From: Shewanella marisflavi
GTDB lineage: Bacteria; Pseudomonadota; Gammaproteobacteria; Enterobacterales; Shewanellaceae
Length of the DNA: 64,000 bases
NCBI RefSeq assembly: GCF_023283925.1
Contig: NZ_JAKIKX010000003.1
Location: 310,001-374,000, forward strand
Reading direction: 5' to 3'
This document shows positions 7,980-17,642 of the stretch, piece after piece. The notes beneath the pieces are model-generated. The model ran no database searches and was not told the DNA's origin. It was given only the letters and a program-made list of their open reading frames with translations. Numbering within the stretch: position 1 is the first letter of the stretch; every line of letters starts with the position of its first letter. Made by a program: the position numbers and the translations under genes.

Positions 7980-10151
7980 TTAGATTTTCCAGCTGAGGGT
8001 GGCGCTGTAGTTTGCGGGAGCGCCATAGAAGGCCTGAGCCCAATAGAGACTGTTGAGATATTTCTCATCGGTCACATTGTTGGCGTTGATGCTCAGCTGT
8101 ATGTTCTCGTTAAACTGATAGCGGGCCATAAGATCGACGATGGCGTACGCGTCCTGCCGGGTAATGATCTCTTCGCCCGCATTATCAAAGCCATCGCCAA
8201 CCACGCCCTGATGACGCGAGATATCGTCCTGCCAGCGCATGTTCATCCCAATCGATAAGCCTTCGATGACGGCGACATCGTAGGTGGCGGCGAACTTGAG
8301 CAGGCGGCTTGGGGTATAGGCCGCGACTATCTCGGCGTTTTCGTCATGACCATCAATATCGAAGTCGGTAAAGCCCAGGCTCAGGTTGAGGCCATCAAAT
8401 ACCTCTCCGGCGACTTCAAATTCATAGCCCTTACTGTTAATGCCATCGGCGCCTATGTAGCGCTGGTCGGGCGGCGGCAGATCCGCAGTGCGTGGATCTG
8501 GCACGGCCAGATTGACTTGCTGAATGTCGAAATAGGCCAGGCTGGCGATCAGGCGACCATTAAATAGCTCGCTCTTAAGACCTATCTCCTTACTTTCACC
8601 TGTAACAGGCGCCAGCAAGTTATCGTCGATATCCTTCTCGGTTTGCGACTTGAAGGTCTCGGTATAGCTGGCATAGGCCACGAGTTCAGGAGTGATACGA
8701 TAAACGGCGCCCAGGTAGGGAATGAACTGGCTATCTTCTACATCTTGTAGCTTGCTGTAGGAGACCCCTTCGGCCTGCCACTTATTGAAGCGACCACCGG
8801 CGATAAGATGGAAGCCCTCGAACAGGTTAAAGCGACCGGTAAAGTAGGCGGCCTGCTGCTTAGCGCTGACGTCGCTGCCGCGGGGGCTGTCGGCAAAGAT
8901 GGGCTTGGGCGTGTTGCCATCCCAGTCGTTGAGATCCGGCATGGCCGGGAAACCATTGCCCGTGGTGTAGTCATATAAAGAGGTGTCGATATAGTCCACC
9001 TTGGCATAGTTCACCCCGGCGACCAACTGATGCTCGCGGCCAAACAGGCTGACTTCGCCATCGACATAGATATCTACCAGATCATGACTCTCGTCGAGAT
9101 CGTATTCGCTGCCATAGCCGGTGAGACCCAGGCCGGTTTCTCGGTCGGGCGTGCCGTAAACATAGAAAAGTTCGGTATCTTCATCGGTACTCTTGTGAGA
9201 GTAGGTCGCGCGTAGACGCCAGTCGTTGCCGAAGTAGTGACTCAACTCCACCACGGTATTTTGCTTGATCACCTGCCAGTTAGACCAATCGGCCGAGGTG
9301 TTGGTGGATCTGTCGTAGTGGGTTGGACTGCCATCTGTATAGTAGAGCGGCAGCGCGCCCCAGTTATTGCCCGTAGCATCGTTGTTGATGTAGCTGTGGC
9401 TGACCGACAGGCTGGTGTCGTCGCTTAGGTTGGCCTCCAGGAAGGCATAGAGCACGCTCTTATCTGTCTCGTAGCGATCGAGGTAAGACTCCTTTGTCTG
9501 TTTCACTGCCACCACGCGCCCGGCAAAAGTGTCGTTAAGGCGGCCACTGGCATCGGCTTCCACCCTGAGGTTGTTAAAGCTGCCGTAGCTGGCCTGCAGA
9601 TTAAGCTGATTGTCAGCCGTTGGGCGCTTACGAATGAAGTTGACCGTGGCCGAGGGATTACCCACGCCCGTCATCAGGCCGTTGGCGCCGCGGATCACCT
9701 CGATGCGATCATAGATGGCGGTGTCTTCGTCGGCATGGTTGTTACCCGAGGTGAGCGGCAGGCCGACGCCGTCTATCTGAAAGTTGGTGATGTCGAATCC
9801 GCGCGCCGTATAGTAGGTTCGGTCGGTCTCGATACGCTCAACATTGATACCTGTGGCACTGTCCAGGGCGCTGTTGATGTCATTGAGCTGGAAGTCGTCG
9901 AGCTGTGCATCTGTGATCACCGAGACAGACTGAGGAATGTCGACAATGGCCAGATCCAGCCGTGAGGCGCCGCCAACTGAGTGGGCGTTGTAGCCTTGCA
10001 CATAGCGTCCGCGAACCTCGATCTTCTCGATCTGTTCATCGACCTGTTGCTTTTCTTGGTTTGTCTGAGCGGTTTGGGTTTTTGCATGGCCAGGCATGGA
10101 AGTCATGCTTAGGGCACAGAAGATTGCGAGCGAAATAGGCTTTAGTTTCAT
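7980..10151 (-). CDS. TonB-dependent siderophore receptor
   Basis: A 723-residue outer-membrane receptor for a ferric siderophore. After a signal peptide ending GHA comes a TonB-box-like EKIEVRG, then the plug domain (VDIPQSVSVITDAQL, DRIEVIRGANGLMTGVGNPS, ATVNFIRKRPT), which is characteristic of the FpvA/FhuE-type siderophore family, then the 22-strand barrel ending YSATLSWKI. A Fur-box-like sequence lies about 120 bases upstream. No siderophore synthesis genes are visible nearby, so it may take up a siderophore made by other organisms (inference). Confidence 0.92.
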   Translation of the reverse strand: MKLKPISLAIFCALSMTSMPGHAKTQTAQTNQEKQQVDEQIEKIEVRGRYVQGYNAHSVGGASRLDLAIVDIPQSVSVITDAQLDDFQLNDINSALDSATGINVERIETDRTYYTARGFDITNFQIDGVGLPLTSGNNHADEDTAIYDRIEVIRGANGLMTGVGNPSATVNFIRKRPTADNQLNLQASYGSFNNLRVEADASGRLNDTFAGRVVAVKQTKESYLDRYETDKSVLYAFLEANLSDDTSLSVSHSYINNDATGNNWGALPLYYTDGSPTHYDRSTNTSADWSNWQVIKQNTVVELSHYFGNDWRLRATYSHKSTDEDTELFYVYGTPDRETGLGLTGYGSEYDLDESHDLVDIYVDGEVSLFGREHQLVAGVNYAKVDYIDTSLYDYTTGNGFPAMPDLNDWDGNTPKPIFADSPRGSDVSAKQQAAYFTGRFNLFEGFHLIAGGRFNKWQAEGVSYSKLQDVEDSQFIPYLGAVYRITPELVAYASYTETFKSQTEKDIDDNLLAPVTGESKEIGLKSELFNGRLIASLAYFDIQQVNLAVPDPRTADLPPPDQRYIGADGINSKGYEFEVAGEVFDGLNLSLGFTDFDIDGHDENAEIVAAYTPSRLLKFAATYDVAVIEGLSIGMNMRWQDDISRHQGVVGDGFDNAGEEIITRQDAYAIVDLMARYQFNENIQLSINANNVTDEKYLNSLYWAQAFYGAPANYSATLSWKI

Positions 10152-10270
10152 GATCTGTCGTCATCTTAGCGAAAGAGGAATAGTGAGGAGTCGTACAAAC
10201 CGTTGAGGCTCGGCATGCCGACCAAATTAACGCAACAAAGGATACCCAAAAAAAGCATCAGCTTAAATAG

Positions 10271-10289
10271 TAATGGTTATCATTTACAT
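10271..10289. promoter_or_regulatory. Putative Fur box
   Basis: TAATGGTTATCATTTACAT resembles the 19-base Fur consensus built on GATAAT repeats and lies in the promoter region of the siderophore receptor. Iron-repressed expression is expected. Confidence 0.6.
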
Positions 10290-10419
10290 TTGTGTGGAGT
10301 GTAAAGAGAAATTAAAGAAAACCGCCAGGCCGTGGAGAAAAGCGCCTTTGTTCGCAAGTTCGCCGGCTTTTCCTATACTCAGTTATGTGAACTGGATCTG
10401 ATTTTAAGGTGAGGCTGTC

Positions 10420-11391
10420 ATGAGAAGAAGCGTAATACTGCTAACCACTCTGCTGTTGATATCAGTAAGCAGTTTGGTTCAAGCCGATCAAGAACAGGCT
10501 AGGACGAGCACGACGCCGGCATTTGACCATGCCAATGCTAACGCCGCCTTCCTGCGTTGTGGTACCCGTACCCCCTCAGATATTGAGGTGCGCTTACTTA
10601 ATGAGCACCTGAAAGCCTTAAAGAAACCTAGCGGCGTAGGTAACGGCAATGGCGGCGGTGGTGGCAACGGTGGCGGTGGTTCGAGCGACCCATACACCCC
10701 GGTAGGTTACAATATTCCTGTTTATGTGCATCTGATTCTGAGCAGCAGTGGAGATGGCAATGTCTTCTCTTTGATAAATACTCAGATCGATGTGCTCAAC
10801 GACGCTTTTTCAGGTGCGGGCGGCGGGAGCGGTTTCGATACTAAGTTCAGTTTTACCTTAAAGGGGGTCACCACTAGTTATAACGATGCCTGGTACACCG
10901 CAGGGCCGGGCACCAGTGCCGAGCGTGATATGAAACGAACCCTACGCGAGGGTAACGCTGAGACCCTGAATATTTATGTGTCCAACCCTGGTGGCGGCTT
11001 GCTGGGCTGGGCAACTTTTCCTACCGATTATGCCAGTAACCCAAGCGATGATGGGATTGTGATCCTGAATCAATCTCTGCCAGGCGGCACTGCGGCGCCG
11101 TACAACGAGGGGGATACTGCCACTCATGAGGTGGGTCATTGGCTGGGCTTGTACCACACCTTCCAGGGCGGCTGTAATGGTGGCGGGGATCAGGTTGCGG
11201 ATACACCAGCCGAGCGCTCAGCAGCTTACGGCTGCCCTACGGGGCGCGACACCTGTAGGCGCGACGCCGGTGACGACCCCATCTATAACTTCATGGACTA
11301 TACCGACGATAGTTGCATGGTCGAGTTCACCCAGGGCCAGTCTGAACGTGCCGATATGTTGAGCGGTACCTATCGTTGGCCGGTGAATTAG
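10420..11391 (+). CDS. Secreted zinc metalloprotease, M43 (cytophagalysin/pappalysin) family
   Basis: A 323-residue protein with a Sec signal peptide (cleavage after VQA near residue 22) and a short pro-region. A glycine-rich linker (residues about 72-88) leads into an M43 catalytic domain. The extended zinc site [11 protein letters not shown] (His236, His240, His246) and the downstream Met-turn [11 protein letters not shown] are complete, as is the ADTPAE motif between them. It is therefore a likely active extracellular or periplasmic endopeptidase. The start is supported by AAGGTGAGG upstream. A small secreted protein gene begins four bases after its stop. Confidence 0.92.
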   Translation: MRRSVILLTTLLLISVSSLVQADQEQARTSTTPAFDHANANAAFLRCGTRTPSDIEVRLLNEHLKALKKPSGVGNGNGGGGGNGGGGSSDPYTPVGYNIPVYVHLILSSSGDGNVFSLINTQIDVLNDAFSGAGGGSGFDTKFSFTLKGVTTSYNDAWYTAGPGTSAERDMKRTLREGNAETLNIYVSNPGGGLLGWATFPTDYASNPSDDGIVILNQSLPGGTAAPYNEGDTATHEVGHWLGLYHTFQGGCNGGGDQVADTPAERSAAYGCPTGRDTCRRDAGDDPIYNFMDYTDDSCMVEFTQGQSERADMLSGTYRWPVN

Positions 11392-11395
11392 CGTT

Positions 11396-11785
11396 ATGCG
11401 CAGTTCTTTGCTGACACAGGGCCTGTGGACTCTCGCCATAGGCCTTTGCTTTTGGGGAACGCCCTGTTTTGGCGAGCGGCTGCGCGCCCCCGATTTTGTT
11501 CCTTGCGATCGCAACTATCTTACCTCCTGGCAGGGGGAGGTGTTTAATTATCACAGGAGCGAAACTCAGATAGATTTTGGCATTCGTACCCTCGATGGCA
11601 CCATAGAAAGGTTGAATATTGCCTATCAGCTGGAGCAGATGCGCTTGAACGGCGGTCTGTTTACCCGCCCCGACTGGACGACGCTGGAGCTTTCCCCCGG
11701 TGTACTCAAGCCATCAGTGGCGGTGCGGGTATGGCGCTGTGAGCAAGCTGGGGTTGTCAGCTATATGATAGATTGGCACAACTAA
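11396..11785 (+). CDS. Small secreted protein of unknown function, downstream of M43 protease
   Basis: A 129-residue protein with an N-terminal hydrophobic signal ending near PCFG and a mature part of about 100 residues with two cysteines (in FVPCDRNY and VWRCEQ) that could form a disulphide. No family recognised. It begins four bases after the M43 protease stop, so the two are almost certainly one operon. An inhibitor, chaperone or substrate-related role for the protease is possible, but only the context suggests it. Confidence 0.65.
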   Translation: MRSSLLTQGLWTLAIGLCFWGTPCFGERLRAPDFVPCDRNYLTSWQGEVFNYHRSETQIDFGIRTLDGTIERLNIAYQLEQMRLNGGLFTRPDWTTLELSPGVLKPSVAVRVWRCEQAGVVSYMIDWHN

Positions 11786-11797
11786 TCTATCTGAGTG

Positions 11798-12556
11798 TTA
11801 GTGAAGCATGGCGGCGATACTGCCGCAGAGCGTCATTAAAAACAGAAACCACTTCAACACATTTGGACTGACCTTAATGGCCAGTTTCACCGCCAGATGA
11901 GCTCCCACCATAGTCCCTGCCGCTAAAATTAAACCGGGTAACCAGAGAATCAGATCTTCATAGATAAACACCAGCAGTGAGGCCAAGGTAAAAAACAAGG
12001 TGCAGAACACCTTTAAGGCATTGGCCCTGACCAGATCATATCTCAGGCTACCCGCCAAGGCGGCCAGGAGGACAAAGCCAACGCCAGCCTGTACGAAGCC
12101 GCCGTAGATCCCGGCTAGCGTCAGCCAAAACCAGGCCTTGGGGGTCTGGCTCATCTTGTTAACCGGGGTGCCCAGTTCGGGGGAGATGATGGCCGGGCGC
12201 ACCAGTATGATAAAGGCCATTAGCAGCATGGTGCCCAGCAGCAGGGGTTTGATCAACTCGCTGGGGGCGTAGGCGGCGGCGCCCGCACCAATGAATCCGC
12301 CGACAATCGTGGGCAGTAAAATAGGGCCCTTGTCGTCGGTATCCAGCTTGCCATGCTTATGAAAACCTATCATGGCGGTGATCGATTGCACAGTGACGCC
12401 GACGCGGTTGGTGGCATTGGCCACCTCGGCGGGCATGCCAATTACCATGAGTGCGGGCAGGGTCAGATTGGAGCCGCCACCGGCCAAGGTATTAATGATA
12501 CCGGCCATAAAGCCGGTGACTAACAGCAAGAGGCCGTGGGCCAGGGTGATCTCCAT
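11798..12556 (-). CDS. TSUP (TauE/SafE) family membrane transporter
   Basis: A 252-residue inner-membrane protein with about eight hydrophobic segments in the two-repeat TSUP layout. It shows the family-typical GLLLLVTGFMAGIINTLAGG opening, followed by TNRVGV, and a matching second-half AGIYGGFVQAGVGF. Members export or import sulfite, sulfoacetate or other organosulfur anions; the substrate here is unknown. It is the last gene of a four-gene minus-strand run (ydbS, ydbT, DUF924, TSUP) with gaps of 3 to 23 bases. A good AAGGAG precedes the start. Confidence 0.88.
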   Translation of the reverse strand: MEITLAHGLLLLVTGFMAGIINTLAGGGSNLTLPALMVIGMPAEVANATNRVGVTVQSITAMIGFHKHGKLDTDDKGPILLPTIVGGFIGAGAAAYAPSELIKPLLLGTMLLMAFIILVRPAIISPELGTPVNKMSQTPKAWFWLTLAGIYGGFVQAGVGFVLLAALAGSLRYDLVRANALKVFCTLFFTLASLLVFIYEDLILWLPGLILAAGTMVGAHLAVKLAIKVSPNVLKWFLFLMTLCGSIAAMLH

Positions 12557-12579
12557 GGGTACTCCTTAATCCCTATGGG

Positions 12580-13134
12580 TTAAAAGCTTGAGCCGGGCTC
12601 GGCGAGAAACGCCAGCTCCTCTTCGGTCGATAGTCGTCCTAAAATGGCGTTGCGATGGGGATAACGGCCAAATCGGTCGATGATCGCCTTATGTCGCTGT
12701 TCAAATGCCAGATTGTTCTCGGCACCCTCACGGTTAAAGAGGATCAGAGCTACCTCATGAATTGCCCTGGACTCGCTGTGCATATAGGGCATATAGAGAA
12801 AGGGAACTTGCTTAGGTTGCAACTGTTTGTCGACACCAGCGGCGACCGCTTCCTGGGCCAGGGCTAATGCCATGGGATCGGCGGCGAATGCCAGGGGCGT
12901 GTCCCGGTGGATGTTACGGCTAAATTGATCCAGCACTATGATCTCAGCCAGACGCCCCTGAGGTGTGGTGCGCCAGTGATAGAGTTCGCCATTGATTGCC
13001 TGAGTAAGCAGCTCGCCAAAGCGCGTTTTGATCCCTTGGTCAAACGCCAGATCTTTTGCAAACCAGGCTTTAGGCTCAATCTCCTCGAACCAAAACTTGA
13101 GTATCTCGTCAGGCGTATGGCTTATCCGGTTCAT
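12580..13134 (-). CDS. DUF924 family protein
   Basis: A 184-residue soluble protein of the DUF924 family, recognised by ILKFWFEEIEPKAWFAKD, ILDQFSRNIHRDTPLAFA-like core (here VLDQFSRNIHRDTPLAFA), PFLYMPYMHSES and RFGRYPHRNAILGR. The family has a TPR-like helical fold and no established biochemical role. It lies 9 bases after ydbT in the same operon, with AAGGAGC upstream of its start. Confidence 0.88.
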   Translation of the reverse strand: MNRISHTPDEILKFWFEEIEPKAWFAKDLAFDQGIKTRFGELLTQAINGELYHWRTTPQGRLAEIIVLDQFSRNIHRDTPLAFAADPMALALAQEAVAAGVDKQLQPKQVPFLYMPYMHSESRAIHEVALILFNREGAENNLAFEQRHKAIIDRFGRYPHRNAILGRLSTEEELAFLAEPGSSF

Positions 13135-13143
13135 TTGTGCTCC

Positions 13144-14655
13144 TTAAATCCAGTTTTTGGGATCTTGCCTGGTTAAACTTAACGCGGTTTCGGCAATCAA
13201 TCTAGCCTCTGTCAGCGGAATATAGGGGATCACCAAAGGTCCTGACGCAAGCCCTAAATGCAAGGTTGCCAGCGCGTGGCGTTTTTGCCCCGGTGTCTGT
13301 GAGATACTGACATCCTGAGTTTTTATCAAGGGAACCAACTGCCAGGATTGACCCAATATGCCGCTGTGGATCCAGCAGTCATCTCCCTCGAGGTGATAGC
13401 CCCACTGGCGATAGTGCAGATACAGGCCGATTAGCGACAATAGGGTTAAGCCATACACAATTTGGGTAAAGGGCGTAAAACCTGTGATGGGGGTTAGCAG
13501 CAAAGGAAGGAGTGCCAGCGGCAGGGCGCGGCGCCAAAACCAGCCGATGTGGATCCCCTGAAAAGCTGAAGGCAAGCGATTTGCCTTAGTCGCCAGGTCA
13601 TCGAGTCTGGGCAGCATCTCTGCTATGTCGCCTCGGGTCATGCTGGGGATCAGCAGGTGACGCTTGGCGAGCTGCTCTACCTCATTGCCCTTCACCTGCT
13701 CGAAATGCACCGTCCAGCGCTGTAACAGGCGGCCGATAGCGGGTTGCTCGAAACGCACTGTCTGGACCCTGTGCAGGCGCAGTGCATCTTGTTGTTTGGC
13801 CAATACTCCGCCGGTTCTGTGGAGTGTCCCTTGACGTAAGCTGAGACGATAGGGGTAATACTTGAGCACCGAAGATGCCATGGAGATCAGCGATAGCAAG
13901 AGGTAGACAAGCGTCAAAGTGACAAGAATAAATAGCGCCTGATAGCCAAGCCCGGTAGCGATATGGGTCTGATACCAGTGCAGCAGCCCTTGCACCAGCG
14001 CATTGTGCTGCAGGTTTTCCCAATCTATCTGTCCCAAAATAGAGCCTGAGATCAGTGACAGCCAGATGAGGTTGTTTTGGTACAGACCGAAGATCATTAA
14101 GGCTTTAAGATCTTTGGCGATCACTAAGCCTTCTTTTGGTATTTCATGGTTGAGTTGAGTCTTAACCTGTTGCTCTATTGGTGACTGCTTTTGTGTATGC
14201 GCCCTAAACAGCTCTCTTTTGAGCTGCATCGCCTGGCGATAGTTGACGGCGGCGAGTACTGCTTCGTCTCGTTTGGAACCCGCGGTTTCCACCACCAGGC
14301 TATAGAGGCCAAGGGGGCGAAAATAGAGCGGCTGTTCCAGGCGGACATTCTGAATCTTGTTAAGGGGAATTTCCTGCGCCCGTTTAAAGATCAATCCCTG
14401 ACGGATCCCCAATTTGGCGTCTTGCAATCGATATCGATACCAGGCCCATTGCAGGCTGGCATAGCTCAAAGTAAGCAGACAAACGCCTAACGCGACCAAG
14501 AGTACCCAAGGGGAGTTAAAACCCTGCTGCCACCCGGTGTAGACCAGAGGGATCAGGGCGTAGCCATTGGTCAACAGTTGCTTGAGACCGCCAAAACTAA
14601 AGCTGATGATAGACCAGGGAGAGAGGCTGGCCCACTGGGCAAACCTAGTATTCAT
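13144..14655 (-). CDS. YdbT-like bacterial PH domain membrane protein
   Basis: A 503-residue inner-membrane protein with three bacterial PH (bPH2, formerly DUF304) modules joined by pairs of transmembrane helices. The modules are recognised by RQGLIFKRAQEIPLNKIQNV near residue 90, LRQGTLHRTGGVLAKQQDAL in the middle and HSGILGQSWQLVPLIKTQDV near the C-terminus. It starts 3 bases after the ydbS stop, indicating translational coupling. YdbS/YdbT pairs are conserved in many bacteria, but their function is not established. Confidence 0.85.
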   Translation of the reverse strand: MNTRFAQWASLSPWSIISFSFGGLKQLLTNGYALIPLVYTGWQQGFNSPWVLLVALGVCLLTLSYASLQWAWYRYRLQDAKLGIRQGLIFKRAQEIPLNKIQNVRLEQPLYFRPLGLYSLVVETAGSKRDEAVLAAVNYRQAMQLKRELFRAHTQKQSPIEQQVKTQLNHEIPKEGLVIAKDLKALMIFGLYQNNLIWLSLISGSILGQIDWENLQHNALVQGLLHWYQTHIATGLGYQALFILVTLTLVYLLLSLISMASSVLKYYPYRLSLRQGTLHRTGGVLAKQQDALRLHRVQTVRFEQPAIGRLLQRWTVHFEQVKGNEVEQLAKRHLLIPSMTRGDIAEMLPRLDDLATKANRLPSAFQGIHIGWFWRRALPLALLPLLLTPITGFTPFTQIVYGLTLLSLIGLYLHYRQWGYHLEGDDCWIHSGILGQSWQLVPLIKTQDVSISQTPGQKRHALATLHLGLASGPLVIPYIPLTEARLIAETALSLTRQDPKNWI

Positions 14656-14658
14656 GAG

Positions 14659-15225
14659 CTAGGCTTCCTTCTCGTCTGAGCCTTGCTGGCTTAGCGAAGC
14701 CTTGGCCAGCAGGTGTCTGCGTAGCGGCTCGGCTTCCTGGGTATCCAGCCCTGGTAGGCTGATTTCGGCACTGCCGCTGCCGGCACTGAAGCACTTGAGA
14801 GTATGCAGCGAAAAGTAGCGTTCCAGCGGCCCTTGAGAGAGGCTGACATGTTGCAGTCGTGTATAGGGAAGGGCGGTCTTCTTGTGCCAAATTAGCCCTT
14901 TTTGCATGACAAACTCATGTTCAAATACGCCGTAGGCGATAGAGAGGGCGTGGCGATAACGGCAATAGCCGACTGTGGCTGCCAGGATAAGCAGTAGCGT
15001 ACTTAGGGCGATAATCAGGCTGCCGGGCAGGTTGAGCAATATGCTGGCGATAGGGGCGATGATCAGTAGCGGCGTGAAGATCAGCAGGCTTTCTATCTGT
15101 ACCTGCTGAATATAGGCCTGTTTGAGTTGGGTCAGTGGCAGCTCATCAATATTGAGCCAATCAGAGCTGTCCAGGCGTTGCCGTATCGATGCAGAGGTCG
15201 CTTGTTGAGGAGTCACATCTTCCAT
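14659..15225 (-). CDS. YdbS-like bacterial PH domain membrane protein
   Basis: A 188-residue partner of the preceding protein type, with two hydrophobic segments (about residues 40-85) followed by one bPH2 domain (MQKGLIWHKKTALPYTRLQH, then VSLSQGPLERYF). The N-terminus is cytosolic and polar. It is the first gene of the ydbS-ydbT-DUF924-TSUP run, started by AGGATAAC upstream of the ATG. Confidence 0.85.
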   Translation of the reverse strand: MEDVTPQQATSASIRQRLDSSDWLNIDELPLTQLKQAYIQQVQIESLLIFTPLLIIAPIASILLNLPGSLIIALSTLLLILAATVGYCRYRHALSIAYGVFEHEFVMQKGLIWHKKTALPYTRLQHVSLSQGPLERYFSLHTLKCFSAGSGSAEISLPGLDTQEAEPLRRHLLAKASLSQQGSDEKEA

Positions 15226-15381
15226 TTGTTATCCTGCCAAGTGGCGATTGAGTGCTGTTGATGAATGACTATATCACTTTTATCAGCGGCGTCAGCACTT
15301 TGCGCCTGTATGTGATGAATCTTTTATGTTACAAGAGTAAGAATACTAATTGTGGTAATAAGTTAGAGAAGAGAGGAAGCC

Positions 15382-15672
15382 TTGAGCCCCGAGTTATCTA
15401 AGCAGAAAATTGCCTTCATGAGAAAGCTCTATCTGGCCCACTTGATTGATGCTGAACAGCACAATCTGTTGTCGCTCAATAAGGCGACCTCTATGCCTCG
15501 GCGTACCCTGCAAGATGCCATTGCCGCCCTTGGGGATATCGGCATTAGCTGCACCTTCGTGCAGGATGGCGAGCGTCATAACGCCGGTTACTATCGGCTG
15601 AGTGACTGGGGGCCTATCGATAAGCGCTGGGTGAAGGCCCATATCGAGGAGATCGCCCAGTCCTTAACGTAG
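15382..15672 (+). CDS. Small winged-helix DNA-binding protein (HTH_43-like)
   Basis: A 96-residue protein that is almost entirely a winged helix: KATSMPRRTLQDAIAALGDI is the helix-turn-helix and AGYYRLSDWGPID the wing. It resembles the HTH_43 family of uncharacterised regulators. The best start is the TTG at 15382, which has AGAGGA five bases before it; the first ATG (15418) would truncate helix 1. It stands alone between divergent and convergent neighbours. Targets are unknown. Confidence 0.7.
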   Translation: MSPELSKQKIAFMRKLYLAHLIDAEQHNLLSLNKATSMPRRTLQDAIAALGDIGISCTFVQDGERHNAGYYRLSDWGPIDKRWVKAHIEEIAQSLT

Positions 15673-15705
15673 GCGTGATATCGTCCTAGCAGTCATAGTG
15701 CCGCC

Positions 15706-16032
15706 TTAATGATTGAGCAGGTAGGCACAAATAAAACCAACCCAGCTGAGGGCAAGCAGTAGCCAGGGCAGAATATTCACCTGCCTGGCCTCTGGCGATG
15801 GCGCTTCGGTGTCTGTGTCGTGCTGCTGACGCTGTTTGGCTTTAAGTTCTTGTTTACGCGCCTTATCTCTGTCTCTTGCCTTACTCTTCTGACGTTTCTT
15901 GTATTCGGCAATTCCCTTTTCTATCCCCTGGGCAATCAGCTTGGTTTGCTCTTTGGTTTGTCCCGGCTTTTGGGTCGCCTTGGCAATTTTTAAGGCTTCA
16001 TCTTTGGTCTCGGTGGAAAACTGCTGGGCCAT
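15706..16032 (-). CDS. DUF2956 family protein
   Basis: A 108-residue protein with a highly charged, lysine-rich helical N-terminus (QTKEQTKLIAQGIEKGIAEY, then many K/R/D residues likely in a coiled coil) and one C-terminal membrane helix (LPWLLLALSWVGFICAYLL). This tail-anchored layout and the opening QQFSTETKDEALKIAKATQK match DUF2956, a family of unknown role found in Shewanella and Vibrio relatives. It is convergent with the winged-helix gene. Confidence 0.82.
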   Translation of the reverse strand: MAQQFSTETKDEALKIAKATQKPGQTKEQTKLIAQGIEKGIAEYKKRQKSKARDRDKARKQELKAKQRQQHDTDTEAPSPEARQVNILPWLLLALSWVGFICAYLLNH

Positions 16033-16221
16033 AACATCTTAAGGTGGTGAATTGTGGCCTCACTATAACATGAGAAGGTGTAGGAAGGAGGGGGGAGATA
16101 GCAATGAATCCAGGAGTTGCCGATGACCCTATACGATAGTATGAATATGATTTTGTTTAGATATCGCTTAACCTGAACGCGGCTAATCAATAAATAATAC
16201 TAAGCAATCAAGGATAAGAAT

Positions 16222-17532
16222 ATGCTCAATAAGGCCGCTCAACCTCTGGTAAAACTGGTCGATCGTTACCTACCCGACCCCTATATTTTTGTGTTGCTGC
16301 TGACGCTGCTGGTGTTTGGCACTGCCATGCTGGTGGAGCAGCAGAGCCCTGTGCAACTGGTGACCTATTGGGGCCAAGGCTTTTGGTCGCTGCTCAGCTT
16401 CTCCATGCAGATGCTGCTGGTACTGGTGGCGGGTTACATGCTTGCCAGCTCGCCACCTATCAAGCGCCTGCTCGATAAAATTGCCGGCCTGGCCAAGAGC
16501 GCTCCCCAGGCGATCATTTTGGTGACCTTAGTGTCCCTGATGGCCAGCTGGATTAACTGGGGTTTTGGCCTGGTGGTGGGCGCCTTGTTTGCCAAGGCGT
16601 TGGCGCGTCAGGTTAAGGTGGACTACCGCTTGCTGGTGGCCAGTGCTTACTCGGGCTTTGTGGTGTGGCACGCCGGCTTAGCGGGCTCTATTCCTCTGAC
16701 CATAGCGACCAAGGGGCACTTTGCCGAGGATAAGATAGGCATCATAGCCACAGAGCACACTATCTTCGCCGGGTTTAATCTGGCCTTGGTGGCGATCCTC
16801 TTCGTGCTTATCCCGCTGATTAACCGTTTCATGCTGCCAAGCGACGAGGAGAGTATCTATGTCGACAGGGACAAGTTAGCAGAGCCCGAAGCCGAGAAAG
16901 AGGCCATCGTTCGGCCTGCCGATCATTTGGAAAATAGCCGTTTGCTTGCCTGGGCTGTGGGGGGATTGGGGCTGGCCTACCTGGGGCATTACTTCTTTGT
17001 CGCCGGTGGTAAGCTGAATCTTAATATCGTCAACTATCTGTTTCTGTTCCTTGCCATTATTTTGCATCAGACGCCCCGCAGTTTACTGCAGAGCCTGAAT
17101 GAGGCGATTAAAGGTGGCGCCGGCATAGTGATCCAGTTTCCCTTCTATGCGGGGATCATGGCCCTCATGGTGCAGTCCGAGCTGGCCCAGAGTATTTCTG
17201 CCGGTTTTGTGGCTATCGCCAGTGCCGACAGCCTACCGTTTTGGAGCTTTATCAGCGCCGGGATTGTTAACATCTTCGTGCCCTCAGGGGGCGGTCAGTG
17301 GGCGGTGCAGGCGCCTATCATGATCCCAGCGGCTGAGGCCTTGGGCGCAGATGTGGCGCGGGTGGCCATGGCGGTCGCCTGGGGCGATGCCTGGACCAAT
17401 CTGATCCAACCTTTCTGGGCGCTGCCGGTACTGGCGATTGCGGGCTTGAAGGCGCGGGATATTATGGGGTACTGCTTGATGTTACTACTGATCACTGGCG
17501 TGGTGATTAGCATAGGCCTCACCTGGTTCTAG
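16222..17532 (+). CDS. atoE: Short-chain fatty acid transporter, AtoE family
   Basis: A 436-residue polytopic inner-membrane carrier of the AtoE (TIGR00366) family, which imports short-chain fatty acids such as butyrate or acetoacetate. It has about ten to twelve hydrophobic helices and the family signatures LVDRYLPDPYIFVLLLTLLV, SWINWGFGLVVGALFAK and NIFVPSGGGQWAVQ. It is a single gene here with its own terminator at 17564. No ato catabolic genes are adjacent, although an acyl-CoA ligase lies about 4 kb away. Confidence 0.9.
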   Translation: MLNKAAQPLVKLVDRYLPDPYIFVLLLTLLVFGTAMLVEQQSPVQLVTYWGQGFWSLLSFSMQMLLVLVAGYMLASSPPIKRLLDKIAGLAKSAPQAIILVTLVSLMASWINWGFGLVVGALFAKALARQVKVDYRLLVASAYSGFVVWHAGLAGSIPLTIATKGHFAEDKIGIIATEHTIFAGFNLALVAILFVLIPLINRFMLPSDEESIYVDRDKLAEPEAEKEAIVRPADHLENSRLLAWAVGGLGLAYLGHYFFVAGGKLNLNIVNYLFLFLAIILHQTPRSLLQSLNEAIKGGAGIVIQFPFYAGIMALMVQSELAQSISAGFVAIASADSLPFWSFISAGIVNIFVPSGGGQWAVQAPIMIPAAEALGADVARVAMAVAWGDAWTNLIQPFWALPVLAIAGLKARDIMGYCLMLLLITGVVISIGLTWF

Positions 17533-17563
17533 CGAGTCCTTGTCAGTCAGCATTAGGCTAGAA

Positions 17564-17596
17564 ACAAAACCCGCTTTTCATGGCGGGTTTTGTTAT
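17564..17596 (+). terminator. Rho-independent terminator of atoE
   Basis: Stem ACAAAACCCGC / GCGGGTTTTGT around an 8-base loop, then TTATT. The loop contains an ATG (17580) that opens a longer reading frame for the next gene; being inside the terminator makes it an unlikely start. Confidence 0.85.
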
Positions 17597-17642
17597 TCTG
17601 TCAGCTAATTGCCCTAAATCGCTTAATCTAAGGAAGGCTTGC

